From contig JAITNO010000047.1 of the NCBI GenBank assembly GCA_031290405.1, positions 1 to 28,068 of the forward strand: a stretch of DNA of 28,068 nucleotides, given 5' to 3'. Under the pieces are notes generated by a model. It was given only the letters and a program-made list of their open reading frames with translations, ran no database searches and was not told the origin of the DNA. Positions within the stretch are counted from its first letter, which is position 1, and every line of letters begins with the position of its first letter. This document shows, in pieces, positions 23,310 through 28,068 of the stretch. This DNA comes from Spirochaetaceae bacterium (lineage in GTDB: Bacteria; Spirochaetota; Spirochaetia; Treponematales; Breznakiellaceae). Position numbers and translations under genes: made by a program.

Positions 23310-23714
23310 ATGAAGGAACGGCGCGCGTACCGACAAGCATACCAGCCCGGAAAAAAGTGTCAAGCCCCCCCACGCCGGAAATGCCGCGGCGCCGGCGGCG
23401 CTTGTTCCGCCGCCCCCAGCACAAAACGACGGCACCGGAAAAAAATTCTGCGTCCCGAACAAACCGTTCTGCGTCCCGAACAAACCGTTCTGCGTCCCGA
23501 ACAAACCGTTCTGCGCGCAGAACGTACTGTTCTGCGCGCAGAACAAACTGTTCTGCGTCCCGAACGTACTGTTCTGCGCGCAGAACAAACCGTTCTGCGT
23601 CCCGAACAAACTGTTCTGCGTCCCGAACGGTTTGTTCTGCGTCCCGAACGGTTTGTTCTGCGTCCCGAACGGATTGTTCTGCGTCCCGAACGGTTTGTTC
23701 GGGACGCAGAATGA
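23310..23714 (+). CDS. Doubtful ORF: basic N-terminus plus heptad repeats from array C
   Basis: The frame has a 45-residue, lysine-arginine-rich start followed by heptads Thr-Val-Leu-Arg-Pro/Ala-Glu-Gln/Arg. It begins 6 nt after a promoter -10 and has no ribosome site. Heptads of array A in its plus frame are similar. The ORF may be a real leaderless small gene or an effect of the 21-bp period. I recognise no family. Confidence 0.2.
   Translation: MKERRAYRQAYQPGKKCQAPPRRKCRGAGGACSAAPSTKRRHRKKILRPEQTVLRPEQTVLRPEQTVLRAERTVLRAEQTVLRPERTVLRAEQTVLRPEQTVLRPERFVLRPERFVLRPERIVLRPERFVRDAE
23336..23363 (-). promoter_or_regulatory. Probable lon promoter
   Basis: The minus strand has perfect TTGACA (23358-23363), a 16-bp spacer and TATGCT (23336-23341). 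The start near 23329 gives lon a leader of about 170 nt with two hairpins. It converges with the plus-strand promoter at 23275-23303; the two -10 boxes are about 32 bp apart. Confidence 0.5.
23445..23712. repeat. Tandem array C: 13 units of 21 bp, 16-bp dyad plus 5-nt spacer
   Basis: Every unit is a 16-bp core and a 5-nt spacer. The core joins two inverted half-sites. Nine units have GTTCTGCG with TCCCGAAC (the first starts with A instead of G). Units 4, 5 and 7 have GTTCTGCG with CGCAGAAC, a perfect palindrome. The last unit is flipped: GTTCGGGA with CGCAGAAT. Spacers are AAACC, AAACT or GTACT in the first eight units and GGTTT or GGATT in units 9-12; AAACC and GGTTT are reverse complements. 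A degenerate further unit follows. The array lies between lon and the RNA methyltransferase gene; spacers are too short and repeated for CRISPR. The region 23159-23975 has no convincing gene. Confidence 0.97.
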
Positions 23715-23739
23715 AACGTTCAGCGCCGCGCGCGAACAG

Positions 23740-23802
23740 CTTTTCAAAGCTTCCCGATGCCTTTTAGAAGCCTCCAGAGGCCTTTTAGAAGCTTCCAGAG
23801 GG
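23740..23802. repeat. Three tandem 21-bp units next to the 63-bp repeat
   Basis: CTTTTAGAAG followed by a CTTCCAGAGG-like half occurs at 23761 and 23782, with a weaker copy at 23740. The last copy runs directly into the first 63-bp unit, which starts with the same GCTTCCAGAG. Confidence 0.8.
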
Positions 23803-24031
23803 ATCGGTCTTAAAAAAGAAAGCGGCTGAGGGACGCCGTGCGCGCGCGTTCACGCTTCCAGAGGGATCGGCCCCAAAAAAGGAGGCGGCTGAGGGGCGCC
23901 GTGCGCGCGCGTTCACGCTTCCAGAGGGATCGGTCTTAAAAAAGGAGGCGGCGGAGGGGCGCCGTGCGCGCGCGTTCACGCTTCCAGAGGGATCGGCCCC
24001 AAAAAATGAGGCGGCTGAGGGGCGCCGTGCG
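23791..24031. repeat. 63-bp tandem repeat, four copies, duplicating the 3' end of the RNA methyltransferase gene
   Basis: Units start at 23791, 23854, 23917 and 23980. All begin GCTTCCAGAGGGATCGG and include GCCGTGCGCGCGCG. The copy at 23980 is inside the methyltransferase gene; the other three lie after its stop. In the gene frame each extra copy again ends in PIPLEA and a TGA, so the last 20 codons plus stop are repeated. Units alternate TCTT and CCCC after ATCGG. The length is three times 21. Confidence 0.95.
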
Positions 24032-24806
24032 GACTCGGCGCGCCGCGTTTCCAGAAGCGCGCCACATACAGGGGGCCCGCGCCCCCCTCGTCGGGCAAGA
24101 GGATCCTGCCGTATTTCGTGCGCTGTCCTTCGCTAAAGTCCGGCGCATCCAACGAAACGTCGTCTTGGTATTTTACGAGCAACCGTTCCGCGACCTCGTC
24201 GTTTTCGACGGCGCTCATCGCGCAGGTCGCGTAGACCAAACCGGCGCCCCTCCGCAGCAGCAGAAACGCCGACGACAAAAGCGCCCACTGACGGCGGGAC
24301 AAGAAGCGCGGACGAGCGGGCGTCCAGCGCTCAAGCAGCGCAGGGTTGCGCAGGACGTGGCGCTCGGCGGAACAGGGCGCGTCAAGCAGTATCGCGCCGA
24401 AGCGTTCCCTTTCGCTCCTCCGCGCGGCCGCGGCCGCGGCGTCAAAGCCCGTTACCGCGATCCTGTTTCGCACGTGCGGCGGCGCGTACCGGTCAAGCAC
24501 GTTGACAAGGCGGCGGCGCCGCTCGGAGGAGATTTCGTTGGCCAGCAGCGTCGCGTCGCCGTGCATCCGGGAGGCAAGGACGAGCGTCTTGCCTCCCGGC
24601 GCCGCGCACGCGTCAAGAATAACGCCTGAGTCGGGCAGACGCACGGCTTGAGAGGCCAACACGGACGCGTAATCGAGATGATAGGCTTCTTTCAAGTTGT
24701 GCGCGTAGGCGGTCAAGGAGACCGGATCAAGCAGAGCCTGACGGAGCTTTTCCCAACGGGCGCCGTAGATGTGAGCATAGTACGCGTCAAACGCGCCGCC
24801 TGACAT
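23976..24806 (-). CDS. RsmB/NOP-family RNA (cytosine-5) methyltransferase
   Basis: A 276-residue S-adenosylmethionine-dependent methyltransferase of the NOL1/NOP2/sun family. The binding motif DACAAPGGKT is at 65-74, DAPCS follows near 140 (one catalytic cysteine), and YATCAMS supplies the second cysteine region, with Ala-Met where the family usually has Ser. No N-terminal NusB-like domain or C-terminal PUA domain is seen, so it is short, nearer RsmF core than RsmB. The target is rRNA or tRNA; I cannot tell which. It starts 6 nt after the ABC ATPase gene and appears to be the last gene of that operon. Its 3' end is the source of the 63-bp tandem repeat. Confidence 0.9.
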   Translation of the reverse strand: MSGGAFDAYYAHIYGARWEKLRQALLDPVSLTAYAHNLKEAYHLDYASVLASQAVRLPDSGVILDACAAPGGKTLVLASRMHGDATLLANEISSERRRRLVNVLDRYAPPHVRNRIAVTGFDAAAAAARRSERERFGAILLDAPCSAERHVLRNPALLERWTPARPRFLSRRQWALLSSAFLLLRRGAGLVYATCAMSAVENDEVAERLLVKYQDDVSLDAPDFSEGQRTKYGRILLPDEGGAGPLYVARFWKRGAPSPHGAPQPPHFLGPIPLEA

Positions 24807-24812
24807 GAGGAC

Positions 24813-25619
24813 TTAACTAAGGAGCATCTCGTCGTTTGCGAGATCCCGGCGCTTCGCGGCCCTAAAGCGCTCCTGCAAGTCGGCGAGCGTGAGGTTTTGC
24901 TTTTCGTTCCCGCCGATGTCGAGGATGATCTCTCCCGCGTCCATCATCAACAGGCGGTTTCCCATGTCGAGGGCGTTTTTCATGTTGTGGGTTATCATGA
25001 GCACCGTCAAATGAAAGTCGCGCGCGAACTCTTTTGTAAGGCTTAGCACGCGCTCGGCGTTTACCGGGTCCAGAGCGGCGGTGTGCTCGTCCAGAAGGAG
25101 GACCTCCGGCCTGGACATTACCGCCATCAGCAGCGTCAGCGCCTGCCGCTGTCCGCCTGAAAAAAGCGCCACATTGTCGCGCAAGCGGCGCTCAAGACCG
25201 AGCGAGAGCTTCCCGATCCTCTCGCGGAACATCTCGCGGCGGGCGTTGTTCAACCCCAGCCTGAGCCCGCGGTATCCTTTCTTTTCGCAGACGACCATGT
25301 TGTCTTCCAGCGACATATTGCCAGCCGTTCCCAACAACGGATTCTGGAATATCCTCCCTATGAAGCGCGCGCGCCTATGCTCGCTCTGTTTTGTAACGTC
25401 AAGCTCGCCCGCCCCGCCCGCGTTTAGGCGTATCGACCCCGATTCGCTCATGACGGAGCCCGCTATCGCGTTGAGCAGCGTCGACTTGCCCGCGCCGTTG
25501 GAGCCTATCACCGTGATAAAATCGCCTTTGGCTATCTTCAGATTGACGTTCTTAAGCGCATGATTTTCGTCGGGCGTGCCCTTTCCAAAAACCACATTGA
25601 CGTTTTCAAGGGTGAGCAT
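24813..25619 (-). CDS. ABC transporter ATP-binding protein (TrpZ/LivF-like)
   Basis: A 268-residue ATPase with Walker A GSNGAGKST (39-47), signature FSGGQRQAL (Phe in place of the first Leu of LSGGQ), Walker B LLLDEHTAALDP with the catalytic Glu, and the switch His in MITHNM. It powers the permease encoded immediately upstream; the start lies 3 nt after the permease stop. The partner binding protein belongs to the TrpX family, so an aromatic amino acid or a related small organic compound is a possible substrate. Expression comes from the promoter before the binding-protein gene. Confidence 0.95.
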   Translation of the reverse strand: MLTLENVNVVFGKGTPDENHALKNVNLKIAKGDFITVIGSNGAGKSTLLNAIAGSVMSESGSIRLNAGGAGELDVTKQSEHRRARFIGRIFQNPLLGTAGNMSLEDNMVVCEKKGYRGLRLGLNNARREMFRERIGKLSLGLERRLRDNVALFSGGQRQALTLLMAVMSRPEVLLLDEHTAALDPVNAERVLSLTKEFARDFHLTVLMITHNMKNALDMGNRLLMMDAGEIILDIGGNEKQNLTLADLQERFRAAKRRDLANDEMLLS

Positions 25620-25622
25620 CGT

Positions 25623-26534
25623 TTACCCGTTCCTCTTCCGCTTCCCAAAGACGTCGGAAAAGAACGCGCCTCTGTACTTCGACGCTATAAGGCACGCGAC
25701 GATGAGCGCGCCGGTGACAAGCTTGAAGTCGTTGGGCCCCATCCCAACCTCGTGCCCGTGAACGCGGGCCGCAAACATCAGCGCGCGGTAGAGCACCGAG
25801 CCCAGCACGACGCGGGACGTAAGCAGCATGATCTTGTTTGACTTGAGCAGAAACTCTCCGAGCATCACCGAGGCAAGGCCGGACACGACGATGCCGTTGC
25901 CGCCGCCGGCGTCGGCAAACCCATTGTACAGCGACGCAAACGCTCCCGACAAGGCAACCAGCCCGTTCGAGAAGGCGATCCCCACCGCCTTTACCACCGC
26001 CGGATTCATCCCCTGCGAGACTATCATCTGGGGGTTGCCCCCCAGCGCCCCCATCGTCAAACCAAAGTCCGTGCGGAAAAACAAATCGCAGACAAGCTTC
26101 ACGCAGAGCACAAAGACGAGCACGAAGACCAGCGTCGCCGCCTCGCCGTGAAGGGGCCCTGCCCCGCCGCGCCGCAGCGCGACAAACAACGTGTCAAGCC
26201 TGAGGAATGAAACATAGGACTTCCCCTCCATAATCCTGATGTTTACCGAGTAGAGCATCGTCATCGTCAGAATGCCGGCAAGAAGGCCCGGAACCTTCAG
26301 CGCCGTGTGAATGGCCGCCGTCGCCAGTCCGCCGGCGCAGCCTGCAAGAAAGACGAGCGCAAACGCAAGCGCCGGAGGCGCCCCGCGCAGAAGGCACAAC
26401 GCCGCAACCGCCCCACCCAGCGGAAACGTGCCGTCCACCGTCAAATCCGCAAAGTCCAAAATGCGGAACGTCACGAAGACTCCCAGCGCCGTCAGCGCGT
26501 AGATCAAACCTTCAATGAGTATCGCCTGCGCCAT
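25623..26534 (-). CDS. ABC transporter permease (BPD_transp_2/TrpY-like)
   Basis: A 303-residue membrane protein with about eight hydrophobic helices. FRILDFADLTVDGTFPLGGAVAA (about 24-46) is the family signature near the N-terminus; GLVALSGAFASLYNGFADAGGG (about 197-218) is typical of the second half. It starts 18 nt after the substrate-binding-protein gene and ends 3 nt before the ATPase gene, so the three form one transporter. With a single permease gene it probably works as a homodimer. Confidence 0.95.
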   Translation of the reverse strand: MAQAILIEGLIYALTALGVFVTFRILDFADLTVDGTFPLGGAVAALCLLRGAPPALAFALVFLAGCAGGLATAAIHTALKVPGLLAGILTMTMLYSVNIRIMEGKSYVSFLRLDTLFVALRRGGAGPLHGEAATLVFVLVFVLCVKLVCDLFFRTDFGLTMGALGGNPQMIVSQGMNPAVVKAVGIAFSNGLVALSGAFASLYNGFADAGGGNGIVVSGLASVMLGEFLLKSNKIMLLTSRVVLGSVLYRALMFAARVHGHEVGMGPNDFKLVTGALIVACLIASKYRGAFFSDVFGKRKRNG

Positions 26535-26552
26535 CGTTCCCCCGCCGTCAGG

Positions 26553-27542
26553 CTATCGTTCCGCAAGCGCGCCGTTTTGGAAGATGTAGTTCGCCTGCCG
26601 CAGAATGTCAGGGGGTATCGCGATGCCGCAGTTCGCCGCCTCGTCCAGGTCAAAGAGCAAGTCGAACTCATTCGGCTCGGTGAGGAAGCGCACCGGAATG
26701 TCCTCCGGCCTCTTCCCCCCAAGAATCTCCACGACCATCGCCCCCGTCGCCCGACCGGCCTTGTAGTAGCTGAACCCCTGGGCGATCATCGCCCCGCCGT
26801 CCATGCACGACGTAACGTCCGCCGAAAAAAACGGCGTTTTCAAACGGCGGCACACCTCAATCAGCGAAGGCAGCGCCGAATACACCGTATTGTCCGTCGT
26901 AACGTAGACGCCGTCCACACGACCGGCTATCGCCTCAGCCGCCTGCCGCACCTCCGAGGACGAAGAAATCGACTGCGCCACCAACTCAATCCCCAACGCT
27001 TCGCAGGCGGAGCGCACATCGGCCAGGGCCGAAATCGAGTTCGCCTCGTTGCTCGTGTAGACGTAGCCCAGCGTCTTGAGGGCCGCCACATCCTTGAAAA
27101 GCTTGATCTGGCTTGCCACAGGAATCGCGTCGGACATTCCCGTTACGTTCCCCTTTCCCCCTTCCAGCTTGTCGACGAGGCCCGCCGCCACAGGATCGGT
27201 CACCGCGGTAAACACCACCGGCGCGTCGGCAATCACCGTCGCCAGCGCCACCGCCACCGGCGTCCCCACGCCTACCGCCAGCGCCACGCCCTCGTCCTTA
27301 AACCGCGAGGCTATCTGCGCCGCCGTATTCACGTCGCCATTGGCATTCTGCCAGTCGAACGTTGCGTTAAGCCCCGCCGCCTCGAGCTCGTCCGCCAGCC
27401 CGCGTTCCACCGCGTCCAGCGCCGGGTGCGACACTATCTTCGACACCCCGACAACCAGCCCTTTCCTCTTTCCCGAACAGCCTCCCAAAACCAGAACCGC
27501 CGCCAAGAACCCGCACACGCCCACAAAAAAATATTTCTTCAT
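26553..27542 (-). CDS. ABC transporter substrate-binding lipoprotein (TrpX/DUF534 family)
   Basis: A 329-residue lipoprotein. The signal MKKYFFVGVCGFLAAVLVLGGC ends in a lipobox with acylated C22. The mature part matches the ABC_sub_bind (PF04392) pattern: VGVSKIVSHPALDAVERGL, NANGDVNTAAQIASRF, VFTAVTDPVAAGLV, GNVTGMSD and DNTVYSALPSL. Tryptophan/tyrosine uptake is known for some members; others have no assigned substrate. I chose ATG 27542 with GGAGG before it; the longer frame from 27602 would mask the signal. It heads the operon binding protein, permease, ATPase, RNA methyltransferase. Confidence 0.94.
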   Translation of the reverse strand: MKKYFFVGVCGFLAAVLVLGGCSGKRKGLVVGVSKIVSHPALDAVERGLADELEAAGLNATFDWQNANGDVNTAAQIASRFKDEGVALAVGVGTPVAVALATVIADAPVVFTAVTDPVAAGLVDKLEGGKGNVTGMSDAIPVASQIKLFKDVAALKTLGYVYTSNEANSISALADVRSACEALGIELVAQSISSSSEVRQAAEAIAGRVDGVYVTTDNTVYSALPSLIEVCRRLKTPFFSADVTSCMDGGAMIAQGFSYYKAGRATGAMVVEILGGKRPEDIPVRFLTEPNEFDLLFDLDEAANCGIAIPPDILRQANYIFQNGALAER

Positions 27543-27579
27543 ATCAGCCTCCACATTGCCAAACGCAACACTGTCCGCC

Positions 27580-27609
27580 AGAGTATCCGAAAGGCGCTCC
27601 ATGCGTCAA
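27580..27609 (-). promoter_or_regulatory. Promoter of the ABC transporter operon
   Basis: The minus strand has TTGACG (27604-27609), an 18-bp spacer and TACTCT (27580-27585), the same -10 as the methyltransferase fusion gene at the left edge. The leader of about 30 nt holds GGAGG. No T-box or riboswitch fold is visible. Confidence 0.5.
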
Positions 27610-27664
27610 GAATGAAAAAAAGAAGGGGAGGGCGGGGCAAACGCGGCGAGGCGGCCCGCCCCTC

Positions 27665-27693
27665 TTGACAAAACCGCGCGGCCCTGCGATGAT
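27665..27693 (+). promoter_or_regulatory. Plus-strand promoter, target unclear
   Basis: TTGACA (27665-27670), 17 bp and GATGAT (27688-27693) precede an ATG at 27703 by 9 nt. The frame runs to 28041 and has no recognisable content except a second promoter and the 8-bp array. It may serve a small RNA or an untranslated leader. Confidence 0.35.
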
Positions 27694-27832
27694 GAGGCCG
27701 CTATGAGAGAAAGAGCCCCAGCGCCTGCGCCTGATACGAACATTCCTCTGACCGCCGTTGTCCTAAACCACCTTACACGGGGGCACGGAGACACGGTGGA
27801 AAGAAAGCCGCCTGAGGATGATATTGCTTTTT

Positions 27833-27867
27833 TCTCTATTCTCTATTCTTTATTCTTTTTTCTTGAC
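27833..27867. repeat. Heptanucleotide repeat TCTCTAT, about 4-5 degenerate units
   Basis: Units at 27833, 27840, 27847 and 27854 decay from TCTCTAT to TCTTTTT, and the last one runs into the -35 TTGACA at 27863. The pyrimidine tract lies directly upstream of the promoter, where its length could alter promoter strength. Confidence 0.6.
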
Positions 27868-27891
27868 AGGCTCCAAATGTTATGCGATAAT
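27863..27891 (+). promoter_or_regulatory. Strong plus-strand promoter before the 8-bp array
   Basis: Perfect TTGACA (27863-27868), 17 bp and GATAAT (27886-27891), one mismatch from consensus, precede an ATG at 27898 by 6 nt. The ATG frame (48 codons incl. stop) enters the octamer array. Transcription would be leaderless. Confidence 0.6.
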
Positions 27892-27941
27892 GAAACCATG
27901 ACTACGAAGAGCGCCCCAACCCTGACCACTGCCACGCGCGC

Positions 27942-28024
27942 ACGTACGAACGTACGAACGTACGAACGTACGAACGTACGAACGTACGAACGTACGAACG
28001 TACGAACGTACGAACGTACGAACG
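27942..28024. repeat. Octanucleotide tandem array, about 10 copies of an ACGTACGA unit
   Basis: An almost perfect 8-bp repeat runs for 83 bp. Eight is not a multiple of 3, so gain or loss of a unit shifts any reading frame through it. A strong promoter reads in from each side. No gene is recognised from 27543 to the window end, and the region beyond 28068 is unseen. Confidence 0.97.
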
Positions 28025-28026
28025 CG

Positions 28027-28054
28027 ATTATACTTATCTAGAAAACACTGTCAA
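28027..28054 (-). promoter_or_regulatory. Perfect-consensus minus-strand promoter reading into the 8-bp array
   Basis: TTGACA (28049-28054) and TATAAT (28027-28032) are both perfect and 16 bp apart. Transcription would start near 28020, at the edge of the octamer array, and run through it toward the ABC transporter operon, on the same strand. Confidence 0.6.
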
Positions 28055-28068
28055 GCCCTTCTCGACGA

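Noticed and set aside
23445..23712. Integron attC or insertion-sequence ends
   Set aside because: No integrase or transposase is present, units are too short and regular, and no target-site duplication is visible.
23136..23747. Minus-strand 203-codon ORF reading array C as Phe-Gly-Thr-Gln-Asn heptads
   Set aside because: It overlaps the lon start, crosses the probable lon promoter and has no ribosome site; array units keep several frames open automatically.
27703..28041. 112-codon plus-strand ORF
   Set aside because: No recognisable content, contains a strong internal promoter and ends in the octamer array; kept only as context for the promoters.
1..28068. tRNA or rRNA genes
   Set aside because: I looked for T-loop and cloverleaf patterns and rRNA core motifs by eye and saw none; a covariance search would be decisive.

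Overview
The window comes from a flagellated spirochaete, most likely a Treponema-like lineage. A spirochaete-type fliF-fliG pair, a fliJ-like gene and a PUR-domain protein close to the Borrelia BpuR family point this way. No rRNA, so the assignment is inferential. Most of the sequence is GC-rich. Two genes carrying DNA methyltransferase domains (1-1115 and 12845-14365) are visibly AT-richer and look acquired.

Layout. The left edge holds a partial gene, reading out of the window, that joins a GIY-YIG-like N-terminal domain to an EcoRI-type adenine methyltransferase. It is followed on the minus strand by a single-domain chromate transporter overlapping a LarA-family gene. A 21-bp-period array (A) separates these from fliG and fliF. 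Next come ogt (plus), a HAD phosphatase, a PUR-domain gene (plus) and fliJ, then a second 21-bp array (B), gpmI, and a metal ABC permease fused in frame to a lipoprotein-like domain. A methyltransferase fused to an Mrr-like nuclease domain (plus) follows. The next minus-strand block is lon, then lepA, HAD, PP2C phosphatase and ligA. A third 21-bp array (C) and a 63-bp tandem duplication lie upstream of lon. The right part is a substrate-binding protein, permease and ATPase operon ending in an RNA m5C methyltransferase gene. The right edge has an 8-bp array between convergent promoters.

The most unusual signal is the repeated use of a 21-bp period. Arrays A, B and C have different sequences but the same unit length and about 13-16 copies each, and two smaller loci (12735-12772 and 23740-23802) also repeat every 21 bp. 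Array C is built from interchangeable inverted half-sites. Arrays A and C can both be read as heptapeptide repeats sharing Leu-Arg-Ala-Glu-Arg with different synonymous codons. Several genes also have a plausible promoter whose -10 box lies only 6-7 nt before the start codon, suggesting common leaderless transcripts. Nothing here was checked against a database; family names rest on motifs read by eye.
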